Below are positions 17,614 through 26,050 of a stretch of DNA of 64,000 nt, one piece after another. The translations under genes were made by a program, and so were the position numbers. Each line of letters starts with the position of its first letter. The first letter of the stretch is position 1. The notes beneath the pieces were generated by a model, which searched no databases, had not been told where the DNA came from, and saw only the letters and a list, made by a program, of their open reading frames with translations. Source of the DNA: Galbitalea sp036271875 (GTDB lineage Bacteria > Actinomycetota > Actinomycetes > Actinomycetales > Microbacteriaceae); the NCBI GenBank assembly GCA_036271875.1, contig DATAZU010000005.1, positions 62,001-126,000 of the forward strand, given 5' to 3'.

Positions 17614-18686
17614 CCGAGAGCAGCCCCGCTCAGCAGGCGCAGCTGTACATCGACCTCCACCGGCCCGCTGAGGCGTTGCGGATTCTCGCCAGGGTTCTCG
17701 CCACCAACCCGGATGACGTCGACGCGCTGAGAGCTATGGCGATCGCCCACCCGGAAAGTGACGCCGGATGGCAAAGCTCCCACCAGGCAATCCTGGCGGC
17801 GACCCGCGTGACCCAGCTAGCTCCGCGTGACGCACACGCCTGGCGAATTCTTGCGATCGCGTACTCAAGGATGGGTCGTTCGAAGCAAGCCCGCGAGATA
17901 GCGCGAACCGCGCGCGGACTGGCACCGGCGCTCTGGGCCAGCTACACGGTCGTCGCGGCGGTCGACTGCGACGCCAAGCTGATCACCAAGGACACACGCG
18001 AATCGATGGCCGAGGCTCTGCGACTCGCCCCAAACGAACCCGCCGTGCTCTTCGCTGCCGGTCGAGTTGCCAGCGTCGAGGGCTACTCCCGCCAGGCGCG
18101 CGAGTTCTATGAACGTGTCCTGGCAGTGGATCCGGATCACGTATCGGCGCGGAACAATCTGGCCGTCATCGACAGCGGACGGGGAAATGAGGGCCGGGCG
18201 CTCGCGGGATACCTCGGCATCCTTTCGATTGATCCACATTCGACTCTGGCCAGGAAGAATCTTCGCCTGGCGGCACACCGGATGCTCACGATCTCGACGA
18301 TCCTCACCTGGGGTGCGACGGTCGCGATCGGAGGAGTGTTCATCCATGCTCGGGAGCAGTTCGACAACGGCCAGTCGGCCGCCTCCCCCGATCGCACGAT
18401 TCCGATCATTACCGCTGTCGTCGCCGTGGCCCTGGTCGGGCTCTATCTAGGGTGGATCGCTCGGCGAAGTGGCGCCGCTTTCGCTCGACTGGTGCGAACT
18501 CTTCCCTACACCGAGAAGTTCCTCAGCGTCTGGGCCGGCGTACTTCTGGCTTCGCTCCTCGGCCTTCTCGTCGCGACGCTCACCCCCATTGACATCACCA
18601 GCGACATCTATGGGTGGATCCTGCTGGTCCTCGCCGCAATTTATGTTCTGGGCGGGCTCATCGCACTCATCCGACGGGCACTGTGA
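17610..18686 (+). CDS. TPR protein with four C-terminal membrane segments (copy 1)
   Basis: 358 aa. The N-terminal 230 residues are TPR repeats, beginning AQLYIDLHRPAEALRILARVLATNPDD. Four hydrophobic segments follow, near MLTISTILTWGATVAIGGVF, IPIITAVVAVALVGLYL, FLSVWAGVLLASLLGLLVA and IYGWILLVLAAIYVLGG. The GTG start overlaps the AAA+ ATPase stop by 4 bases. The next gene is a clear paralogue with the same domain order. The TPR part should face the cytoplasm and could receive the TPR-bearing ATPase. Function unknown. Confidence 0.85.
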   Translation: MTESSPAQQAQLYIDLHRPAEALRILARVLATNPDDVDALRAMAIAHPESDAGWQSSHQAILAATRVTQLAPRDAHAWRILAIAYSRMGRSKQAREIARTARGLAPALWASYTVVAAVDCDAKLITKDTRESMAEALRLAPNEPAVLFAAGRVASVEGYSRQAREFYERVLAVDPDHVSARNNLAVIDSGRGNEGRALAGYLGILSIDPHSTLARKNLRLAAHRMLTISTILTWGATVAIGGVFIHAREQFDNGQSAASPDRTIPIITAVVAVALVGLYLGWIARRSGAAFARLVRTLPYTEKFLSVWAGVLLASLLGLLVATLTPIDITSDIYGWILLVLAAIYVLGGLIALIRRAL

Positions 18687-18693
18687 CGCAACC

Positions 18694-19752
18694 ATGACGG
18701 AGACGAACGTCGTCGCACAGGCACAGCTTTACCTCGATCTTCAGCGTCCCCATGAGGCACTCAGGATCCTCGGTGCCGCGCTTGCCACGAATCCCGATGA
18801 CAGCGCGACGCTGCGAACTCTTGCCCTCGCCCACCTGCAGGCCGATCGGGGACGACCAGGGGGCGAGCTAGCCGTCCGCGCCGCGACCCAGGCCGTCACG
18901 CTGTCCCCCCACGACGCGTTCGCGTGGCGCATCCTGGCACTCGGCTATTCCCGGCTCGGTCGACACCCGGATGCGAGGAAGGTTGCGAGGACCGCGAGGT
19001 CGCTCGCCCCGGACTTTTGGGCGAGTTACACCCTCATTGCCGAGGTCGACTGCAACGCCAAATACATAACCACGGACACCCACGCGGCGGTTGCTGAAGC
19101 TCTCAAACTCGCTCCAAACGAACCATCCGTGCTGTTCTCGGCAGCGCGCGTCGCCCAGATCGACGGGAGGCTCAGCGAGGCTCGAACCCTGTACGAACAC
19201 GTTCTCGCCCTCCGCCCCAGTGATGCGAGCGCCCGTAACAACCTCGCGCTGATTTCACTGAAGCGCGGCGACACCGGCAAGGCCGCGGCGGGTTTTGCCG
19301 GCGTGCTCGCCCAGAATCCAAACTCGGAGCTCGCACTCCGCAACCTCAGGGCGACCGGATTCAGCGCGCTTCGCATCGTCTACTTCATCCTGATCATCTG
19401 CGTCGTACTCATGAATAACTTTGTCCGGGGGTCAAATGACTACGACTCGAGCAACGGGCACCTTTCGCGCGTAGTCGTCGCTGTACTCGCGGCCGCCTGT
19501 GTTGGCGGCTACCTGCTCTGGTTCCGACGAAAAGCCGGCACCTACTTCGGCCGCATCGTGCGCAGCATCCCGGCGACGGACAAGCTTCTGTTCTTCTGGG
19601 CAATCGTGCTCGCCGGATGTCTCGGCGCCATTGTCGGGGCCGTGTTCGTGAGCGGGCCCGATGCCGCTCTCATTTACGGTCTGACCGCCGCTGTCCTGGT
19701 TGCCACCGTCCTGGTCGTCTCGATCATCAATGCGTCCCGGCGGCGCAGCTAG
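18694..19752 (+). CDS. TPR protein with four C-terminal membrane segments (copy 2)
   Basis: 352 aa, a tandem duplicate of the preceding gene. AQLYLDLQRPHEALRILGAALATNPDD aligns almost residue for residue with copy 1, and the block SLAPDFWASYTLIAEVDCNAKYITTDT corresponds to GLAPALWASYTVVAAVDCDAKLITKDT. The membrane half (four segments from about residue 225) keeps the layout but not the sequence. The ATG at 18694, 7 bases after copy 1, gives an N-terminus equal to copy 1 and is preferred over longer reads into the upstream gene. The diverged membrane halves suggest the two form a hetero-oligomer. Confidence 0.85.
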   Translation: MTETNVVAQAQLYLDLQRPHEALRILGAALATNPDDSATLRTLALAHLQADRGRPGGELAVRAATQAVTLSPHDAFAWRILALGYSRLGRHPDARKVARTARSLAPDFWASYTLIAEVDCNAKYITTDTHAAVAEALKLAPNEPSVLFSAARVAQIDGRLSEARTLYEHVLALRPSDASARNNLALISLKRGDTGKAAAGFAGVLAQNPNSELALRNLRATGFSALRIVYFILIICVVLMNNFVRGSNDYDSSNGHLSRVVVAVLAAACVGGYLLWFRRKAGTYFGRIVRSIPATDKLLFFWAIVLAGCLGAIVGAVFVSGPDAALIYGLTAAVLVATVLVVSIINASRRRS

Positions 19753-19824
19753 GGGCAGCACCATCGGGCGAGTCCCCGCAACGGGGGCGACGGGCGAGCC
19801 GGTGAAATGCGATAACTTTCCACT

Positions 19825-21072
19825 ATGTCTGAACACCCGAACCGCAGGAGCCATTTAGTCGCGCTGTGTGCGGTCATCGCTTTGGTCACGTCATCTCTTT
19901 TGGTCGGCTCAGCCGGCGCCGCGACCGCCAGTGCGGCTCGCCAATCTTCCTCGGTGGGCTGCGGAACGTCGATCCCGACAGGCGTCGGATCATCCTCCTG
20001 CCCGGACCACGCGCCAGCGGTGCCGGCCCGCAGACCGTTCCTGGTGTCCAGCGGCCCGACCGTCACCGGCACGGCCCGGATTGGGTACACGCTCACAGCC
20101 CACGTCGCGGCGTGGTCCCCCACGCCGACCTCGCTCAGCTACCAGTGGTACGTCAGCGGCAGCATCATCCCGGGTGCGACCACATCCAGCTACCCGCTCA
20201 CCATCGACGTATTCGATACCGAGATCACGGTTCGAATTGTTGGCCGGTATCCGACCTACGCCACGACGACGTACACCTCTCGACCCGTCGTCGTCGGACC
20301 GGGGGTCTTCGGCTCAGCGCCGACCCCGACGATCAGCGGGGTTGCGCACGTGAACACCGAGCTGACGGCGAACACCGGCACTTGGTCACCGACACCGGAT
20401 GCTCTCGGCTACCAGTGGAAGAGCAACGGCATTGCCATTCCCGGTGAGACGAGTTCCAGCTACGACGTGTCGCCGAACCAGGTCGGTCACCGGATCAGCG
20501 TTTCGGTTACCGGAACGCGGTTCGACTACGACCCGACGACGAAAACCTCGGCATCCACCGCGGCGATCGTCGTCCCCATCCCGATTCCGAAGGATGGCAC
20601 GTATCGCGTCGGGGTGAATCTGGCGCCGGGCACCTACGTCACAACCGGCGCTACAGACGAGTGCTACTGGGAGCGGGACTCCGACTTCAGCGGCAGCTTC
20701 GATTCGATCATTGCGAACCACCTCGCACCGGGCGAAGCGATCGTCACCATCGCACCAACGGACGCTAAGTTCCTGTCCGATCGATGCGGTAAGTGGGAGC
20801 GCCTTGAGGACGCACCAAGCCCGCTTCGAACCAGCTTCGGAGCCGGCGTCTACGCCGTGGGTCAGCAGATCGAGCCCGGCACCTACCAGGCATCCAGCGG
20901 CTCAGAGTGCTACTGGGCCACCCTCGCCGGATTCAGCGATGAAGACCTGCCGGTCGCGTTCGGTGGCGATCTTATCGACAACGATCTCGGGGGCTCAACG
21001 GTCGTCGAGATCTCTGGAGCGGTCGGATTCGAGACGGACGACTGCGGCACCTGGACGCGCATCGGCCCGTAG
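19825..21072 (+). CDS. Secreted protein with Ig-like repeats and two Cys-Trp modules
   Basis: Exported, 415 aa. A signal peptide runs to about residue 33 (LVGSAGA). Two Ig-like repeats follow, each of the pattern NTELTANTGTWSPTPDALGYQWKSNG, common in actinobacterial surface proteins. The C-terminal half holds two copies of a module of about 75 residues: APGTYVTTGATDECYWERDS...RCGKWERL and EPGTYQASSGSECYWATL...DCGTWTRI. Each contains one CYW and one CG-W, suggesting one disulfide per module. There is no anchor, so it is probably released or loosely wall-bound. Function unknown. Confidence 0.8.
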   Translation: MSEHPNRRSHLVALCAVIALVTSSLLVGSAGAATASAARQSSSVGCGTSIPTGVGSSSCPDHAPAVPARRPFLVSSGPTVTGTARIGYTLTAHVAAWSPTPTSLSYQWYVSGSIIPGATTSSYPLTIDVFDTEITVRIVGRYPTYATTTYTSRPVVVGPGVFGSAPTPTISGVAHVNTELTANTGTWSPTPDALGYQWKSNGIAIPGETSSSYDVSPNQVGHRISVSVTGTRFDYDPTTKTSASTAAIVVPIPIPKDGTYRVGVNLAPGTYVTTGATDECYWERDSDFSGSFDSIIANHLAPGEAIVTIAPTDAKFLSDRCGKWERLEDAPSPLRTSFGAGVYAVGQQIEPGTYQASSGSECYWATLAGFSDEDLPVAFGGDLIDNDLGGSTVVEISGAVGFETDDCGTWTRIGP

Positions 21073-21075
21073 ACC

Positions 21076-22107
21076 TCAGGCGAGCAGTTCTCTCACTCGC
21101 GGGACGACAGTCGATCCGTACAGTTCGATCGAGCGCATGAGCGTCTCATGTGGGAGTGGTCCCGCGCTGTACTTGAGGTCGAAGCGCGCAATGCCAAGCG
21201 TCTTCGCGGTGTTCGCGATCTTCTGGGCGACGGTCTCCGGCGACCCGACGTAGAGCGATCCCGTTGCGATCTCGCGATCGAACTCGTCGCGTCCCATCGG
21301 TCCCCACCCGCGTTCCGCGCCGATCCGATCCCGCATGAGCTTGTAGTCCGGCCAGAGCTCTTCCGCTGCCTGCTCATCGGTTTCCGCGATGTGACCGGGT
21401 GAATGCACGCCGACCGGCAGATCCGGCATCCCCATCTGGGACAGCGCGCGGTGATAGAGGTCAACGTACGGCGCAAAGCGCTCGGGGGAACCGCCGATGA
21501 TCGCGAGCAGGAGCGGGATTCCATGGCGGGCCGCCCGCACCACCGACTCCGGGCTGCCGCCGACACCGATCCATGTCCTGAGCGACCCCGATTCCGTAGT
21601 CGGATACACGCTCTGACCAGTCAGGGGCGCGCGCAGGCTTCCGCTCCAGGTGATCGGCTGCTCCTTGATGACCTGCGAGAACAGGTCGAGCTTCTCCTCG
21701 AATAGCTGCTCGTAGTCGGACAGCTGAAAGCCGAACAGCGGGAAGGATTCGGTAAACGACCCTCGACCGAGGATGATCTCGGCGCGCCCGCTGGATGCGG
21801 CATCCAGCGTAGCGAATCGCTGAAACACCCGGACGGGGTCGTCCGAGCTCAACACCGTTACCGCCGACCCCAGGTGGATGCGCTCGGTCCGCCCCGAAAT
21901 CGCGGACAGCACCATCTCGGGCGATGACACGGCGAAATCGCTGCGGTGATGTTCCCCGATGCCGAAGAAATCGACACCGAGCGAGTCGGCGAGCACTCCC
22001 TCGGCGATGACGTCCCGAATCACCTGGGGATACGGCACCGGATTGCCGTCGGCCCCTCGCGTCACGTCTCCGAAGGTGTCGAGTCCAAGTCCGAGGTGCT
22101 GTGCCAT
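21076..22107 (-). CDS. LLM-class flavin-dependent oxidoreductase (luciferase-like)
   Basis: 343-aa TIM-barrel flavoprotein of the bacterial luciferase family: GLGLDTFGDVTRGADGNPVPYPQVIRD at the start, FGIGEHHRSDFAVSSPE, IHLGSAVTVLSSDDPVRVFQRFATLDAASSGRAE in the middle, and VGSPETVAQKIA near the end. The family uses reduced FMN or F420 and, in luciferases, long-chain aldehydes. It starts 22 bases after a TetR gene and may be the last gene of the minus-strand arm of the predicted ether-lipid locus. A role on fatty aldehydes would fit that setting but is inference. Confidence 0.87.
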   Translation of the reverse strand: MAQHLGLGLDTFGDVTRGADGNPVPYPQVIRDVIAEGVLADSLGVDFFGIGEHHRSDFAVSSPEMVLSAISGRTERIHLGSAVTVLSSDDPVRVFQRFATLDAASSGRAEIILGRGSFTESFPLFGFQLSDYEQLFEEKLDLFSQVIKEQPITWSGSLRAPLTGQSVYPTTESGSLRTWIGVGGSPESVVRAARHGIPLLLAIIGGSPERFAPYVDLYHRALSQMGMPDLPVGVHSPGHIAETDEQAAEELWPDYKLMRDRIGAERGWGPMGRDEFDREIATGSLYVGSPETVAQKIANTAKTLGIARFDLKYSAGPLPHETLMRSIELYGSTVVPRVRELLA

Positions 22108-22129
22108 GTCGGTTCCGATTTCGTGTTGG

Positions 22130-22819
22130 TCAGTTGGCGAGGTTCAGTGCCCATTCGAAATAGGCCGCCTTGCCGGGCGCTGTGTCCACTACATCCTCGT
22201 CGACAACGCGCGCGAGCAAGTCAGTGACGCCGCGCACGATGCGATCCAGGTCGTCGTGGGGTGCGGTAAGTGCCAGCCCAGCGGAAAAAATTGTGAGCAT
22301 GTGGGAAACGGTGCCGGCGTCGACGTCTCGTCTCACCATGCCAACGTGTTGCATGGATTCAATGAGATCAGCTCGAATGCCAACGCCGGGAACGTAACGA
22401 AAACTCCCGTTGTTGCGCATGATGGAGTTCATCGCCTCGCGATCCTCGGTGTATAGCACCCGCGCAAGTGGGCGCTCGTACACGGCGGTCAGCGTGTAGA
22501 AGTAGATTCGCGAGAGCTTGCCGCCATCGGGATCCCGTTCGATATCGTCGACCATCGAACGATAGATTCCGGTGAATTCGCGGTTCAACATCAGCACGAG
22601 GGCTTGCTCCAGCGAACCGCACAACTGGGTCGCCATCGCGACCGGAACATCCGCGCGATCGGCGAGTTCGCCCATCGTGAGCGTTGAGAAGCCGCCCCCG
22701 GCGACGATGTCGGATGCAACATCAAGCAGGTGCGAGATCACCCCAATATCAGACGTCGACCGATCAACTGGCATTGCTGATGAACCCCCCAGGGAACCAA
22801 TCGATCGGGCATCGATCAC
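22130..22819 (-). CDS. TetR/AcrR transcriptional regulator
   Basis: 229 aa. The N-terminal helix-turn-helix region reads FSTLTMGELADRADVPVAMATQLCGSLEQAL. The family's usual aromatic residue in the recognition helix is replaced. The C-terminal domain is all-helical and has no recognised ligand signature. A GTG at 22819 lies 13 bases after the diiron gene stop; a later ATG (MPVDRSTSD) is an alternative start. It is the only regulator within the predicted ether-lipid locus, so it is the first candidate to control the divergent promoter at 26869-26945. No direct evidence for the target. Confidence 0.82.
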   Translation of the reverse strand: MIDARSIGSLGGSSAMPVDRSTSDIGVISHLLDVASDIVAGGGFSTLTMGELADRADVPVAMATQLCGSLEQALVLMLNREFTGIYRSMVDDIERDPDGGKLSRIYFYTLTAVYERPLARVLYTEDREAMNSIMRNNGSFRYVPGVGIRADLIESMQHVGMVRRDVDAGTVSHMLTIFSAGLALTAPHDDLDRIVRGVTDLLARVVDEDVVDTAPGKAAYFEWALNLAN

Positions 22820-22832
22820 GCCTCGAACGAGA

Positions 22833-23627
22833 TTACGCGGCGACTCCGAGCGAGTCGAGCGAGTCTTCGACGATCGTCAGGCCCGTCATCCCGGGAAGAC
22901 CGCTGATAGCCGCATCGATCTTGCGCGCCGCCTTACGACCCTCCGGTCCGCTCATCAGGTGGTTCATGACGTGAACCACCTCTTCGCGTTCCATGATGCT
23001 CGAGCCCACGGGCGCCCAGAAGTTGTTGAGCGCCAGACGCGCAATGATCTGCGCCTTCTTCGACTTCGCCAGGCGATCACGCGCCTGGGACGTGTAGAAC
23101 GCCACGTGGCGCGCCTCCTGCTTGGCGATGCGCTTCAGCAACTCAGCGAGAACCGGGTCTTCCTCGAGGTCTGCCATGCGGTTGTACGCCTGGATAGCCG
23201 ACCACTCGTTGGCGGCACCCCACGCCATGTGTACCGCAACAAAGTCGTTTCCGGCGATCTTGCCGAGAACGGACTGCTTGATCGGGTCGAGCCGATCCTT
23301 CCAGCCGAGCTTCATCCGGCCAGCCTTGACCTCGTCGAAGTCGACTGTAATGCCGTGGATACCGAGCACCGTGGCGAGCGCCTCGCCGTGCCAGAACTCC
23401 TCACGGTTCCACATCGTCATGAACGCGCTCATGTCGGCCTCTTTGTGGGAGGGCGTGGTCAGCAGATCGCGGGTGTAGCAGACCGTGTGGTATTCGACGT
23501 CCGTCATGTAGCGCAGTGTGCGCAGCGAACTGGCCGGCAGCGGATGATCGCGGAAGTGCTCGAAATCAAGGTCGCTCCAGTTGACGCTGACGGAGGTCTC
23601 CGTGTACTTGTCAATGTCAAACGCCAT
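22833..23627 (-). CDS. Ferritin-like diiron protein, acyl-ACP-desaturase-like (intact ligands)
   Basis: 264-aa helical protein with all six expected diiron ligands: Glu45 (DVEYH), Glu77 and His80 (EEFWHG), Glu141 (ANEWS), Glu171 and His174 (QEARH). EExxHG and ExRH are the two ExxH motifs of soluble acyl-ACP desaturases (EENRHG and DEKRHE in plants). Length fits the shorter mycobacterial DesA2 type. It lacks a signal peptide. It sits between the fatty acyl reductase and a TetR gene in a tight operon. It would use O2 to desaturate or hydroxylate an acyl or alkyl chain. In this locus formation of a vinyl ether bond is an attractive possibility, but that is inference. Confidence 0.85.
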   Translation of the reverse strand: MAFDIDKYTETSVSVNWSDLDFEHFRDHPLPASSLRTLRYMTDVEYHTVCYTRDLLTTPSHKEADMSAFMTMWNREEFWHGEALATVLGIHGITVDFDEVKAGRMKLGWKDRLDPIKQSVLGKIAGNDFVAVHMAWGAANEWSAIQAYNRMADLEEDPVLAELLKRIAKQEARHVAFYTSQARDRLAKSKKAQIIARLALNNFWAPVGSSIMEREEVVHVMNHLMSGPEGRKAARKIDAAISGLPGMTGLTIVEDSLDSLGVAA

Positions 23628-23656
23628 GCGTCTTGTCGAGAGCCCTGGCTAAGCGC

Positions 23657-26050
23657 TCAGGCTCCCACTCCCTTCGGAACTTTTGCGGCTTGTTCACTGC
23701 TTGCCACTATCCCATCATGCGTCAAGCCGTTCGCGCCGCGTTTCCAGTTGTAGATTCTCCACCGTCTTCGTTGCGCTTCGCGCGAAAGATTGGTGTCAGG
23801 GTTCACAGCGTTGGGATTTCCCAGCAACTCGAGCCAGACCAGATCGGCGTGGCTGTCGCCGTATCCGTATGACTGGGTGAGGTTGTAGCCACCGGCCGCA
23901 GCGTACTGGCGCAGCCACGCTGCACGCGCCTCGTCGACCAACGGGGGGCGATCCAGATATCCGGTGAGCACCCCGTCGTGCTGGTGCATTGTGCTCGCGA
24001 CGACCTCGTCGAACAGGCCGGCAATCGGCGAGGCGAGGATGCCAATGGACCCGGTGACGAGCACTGTGCGGTGCCCGGCCTCGCGGTGTTCCCTGATGCG
24101 GGCGACGGCGGCAGGAAGTGTGTGCCGCAGCAGGGTGTCGCCGTAGCCTCCCGAGACGACCTTCTCGAGACGGGCGACGGGCATCCCCTTGTAGCGACGC
24201 AGAAACACCCGGATGAACTCGCCGCGATCGCGACGCTCGGCACGCAGGAACTTCGGCACGTTGGCGGCGAGACTCACGAACTCGGCGGGCCATGCGGCTT
24301 TCCGAAGCCCGGCGGAACGCACCCAGAGATACTGGGTCGCGAGATTCATGTCAACGACGGTGCCCTCGAGGTCGAAAACGGCAATGACGTCCGTACGCTG
24401 CGGCAGCCCCTTTTCGGCCCGTTCGCTTACACTCGGACGCTTGGCGTATGCGCGGGTCATTTCCATGATCGACGGGAAGTGCACGTTCTGGAAGTAGTCA
24501 TTCCAGTCGATGGCCATGACGTCGAATCCGATGTCGTCGCGGCGGTCGGCGGGCAACGACGCATTGAGCGCCTTTGTGTGCGCATCATCGAAGATGATCT
24601 CCGTCTGCACGTAGGCGCGATAGAGCTCGGTGAAGTTGCTCATGAGCTCGAGGTCCGCCTTGCGCTTCTGTACCTTCGCCATCTTCGCGCGATTGCGCAC
24701 GTTCGACGGGAAACGTTCGAGCCACTCCTGCCGACGGTCGATGCGCCGCTGCGCAGCGCGAAGGCCGCTTTCCACCGCCCGACCGCCCGGGAACTGCCAG
24801 GTCGGCGCCATGACGTGGTCGTCGGTTCCCGGCTGGGGCATCGGATGCAGGCTGAAGTACGTGTGGATGTTGCGGAACATCTCGTGCATCGGCAGCGGAT
24901 TGCTCGCGCCGGAGGCCACCTGGTAGAACTGCGGCTCACCCGCGGGAGCGGGGTTGGCGGCGACCGCGAGGATGACGTTCACAACAAAGTCGACCGGAAT
25001 GATGTCGAGCGCGCTGTCGGGCAGACCCGGGAATTCGGGCAATTGGCCGCGACCGTAGGCCAGAATGAGCGGGTCAGCGACCTTGAAGCCGTCGATCCAG
25101 CCCGGATATGGGTGCCTGAGTGCACTCTCGATGATCGCCGGACGCACGATCGAAAGACGGTGACCGGATGCCGCCCACAGCTGCTCGGCCGCCCGCTCGG
25201 CGAACGCCTTCGTCAACGTATAAACGTCTGTCCAGCCGAGGCTTTCCGCGCGAGTACGGCCGTAGTCGACGAGAGCGTTCTGGACGTGCTCGACGCGAGC
25301 CGCTTCCGCGTAGCGCGCGACCGCCTGCGGGCCCTCCTTGCCGTGCGAAGCCCGCGATGTCTCGATGAACCCGCGCAGCGTCTCCGGCCGGCGGGACTCG
25401 AGCTCGACTCGTGTGCGGGCGGTCTTTGCTGCTTCGTACTCTGCGCGCCAGTCGACATCGTGGGTAAGGCTCGCCTCCGGCGCAACGCCCTTGCGGATGC
25501 CGCCGACGTAACAGGTCGAGACGTGCACGACGTGCGGGTCGCTTCCGCTCGCGAGGAGCGCCTCGTAGAGCCCGAGCGCACCGCCAACGTTGGTGTCGAA
25601 GGACTGGTCGATGGGGGCATCGAATGAGACGGTCGACGCGCTGTGGATGACGACATCCAGGTCTTTGGGAAGCGGCGGCAGCGGTCCGAGTCCCGACTCG
25701 ACTACGCGCAGACGCTTCTTGATCGCCGACTCGACCCCGGCATCCCCAACCCTCTCGCGCCAGATCGAGAAAACGGGCTTCTTCAGGAGTGTGCGCAGAC
25801 GATCTTCCGCCGGCGTGCTCCCTTTCTTACGGATGAGGAGCGTGACGGTCGTACCCGGGTGATCGGACAGCAGGCGCTCAAGAACGGCCTGGCCGAGGAA
25901 ACCCGTGCCGCCGGTCAGGAAGACGTGCGCCTTGCCGAGATCGATGCTTGCGACGGCACTATCGACAGCTGCTTTCGTGGATCGGGATGTCGTGCGGGGC
26001 GCAGCGGGCTTGCGGGCGACGGTTCTGGCCGCGGTGGTGCTGGGGCTCAC
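23657..26050 (-). CDS. Fatty acyl-CoA reductase fused to a HAD-IB phosphatase-like domain
   Basis: 797 aa, two domains. Residues 1-38 are Ala/Lys/Thr-rich. Residues 40-390 form an alcohol-forming fatty acyl reductase: NADPH loop TGGTGFLG (46-53), Ser strand VSTCYV, catalytic YTLTK (Tyr277, Lys281), then SIVRPAIIESALRHPYPGWID, which closely matches FAR1-type enzymes. A linker follows, then a HAD domain (555-770) with motif I DLEGT (560-564), motif II VTGS (665-668) and motif IV GDSHAD (731-736). The second Asp of motif I is Glu, so phosphatase activity is doubtful. The GTG at 26050 overlaps the upstream stop in GTGA and removes a non-homologous extension. It should make fatty alcohols for the alkyl-DHAP synthase encoded divergently. 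Confidence 0.9.
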   Translation of the reverse strand: MSPSTTAARTVARKPAAPRTTSRSTKAAVDSAVASIDLGKAHVFLTGGTGFLGQAVLERLLSDHPGTTVTLLIRKKGSTPAEDRLRTLLKKPVFSIWRERVGDAGVESAIKKRLRVVESGLGPLPPLPKDLDVVIHSASTVSFDAPIDQSFDTNVGGALGLYEALLASGSDPHVVHVSTCYVGGIRKGVAPEASLTHDVDWRAEYEAAKTARTRVELESRRPETLRGFIETSRASHGKEGPQAVARYAEAARVEHVQNALVDYGRTRAESLGWTDVYTLTKAFAERAAEQLWAASGHRLSIVRPAIIESALRHPYPGWIDGFKVADPLILAYGRGQLPEFPGLPDSALDIIPVDFVVNVILAVAANPAPAGEPQFYQVASGASNPLPMHEMFRNIHTYFSLHPMPQPGTDDHVMAPTWQFPGGRAVESGLRAAQRRIDRRQEWLERFPSNVRNRAKMAKVQKRKADLELMSNFTELYRAYVQTEIIFDDAHTKALNASLPADRRDDIGFDVMAIDWNDYFQNVHFPSIMEMTRAYAKRPSVSERAEKGLPQRTDVIAVFDLEGTVVDMNLATQYLWVRSAGLRKAAWPAEFVSLAANVPKFLRAERRDRGEFIRVFLRRYKGMPVARLEKVVSGGYGDTLLRHTLPAAVARIREHREAGHRTVLVTGSIGILASPIAGLFDEVVASTMHQHDGVLTGYLDRPPLVDEARAAWLRQYAAAGGYNLTQSYGYGDSHADLVWLELLGNPNAVNPDTNLSREAQRRRWRIYNWKRGANGLTHDGIVASSEQAAKVPKGVGA

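Noticed and set aside
19774..19786. CCCCG-CAA-CGGGG hairpin as a terminator after the second TPR gene
   Set aside because: The stem is only 5 bp and no T-run follows on either strand, so it was not listed as a feature.
23978..25627. A 549-codon open frame on the plus strand opposite the reductase-HAD gene
   Set aside because: It is antisense to a gene with clear domains; composition is that of a GC-driven shadow frame and no motif is seen.
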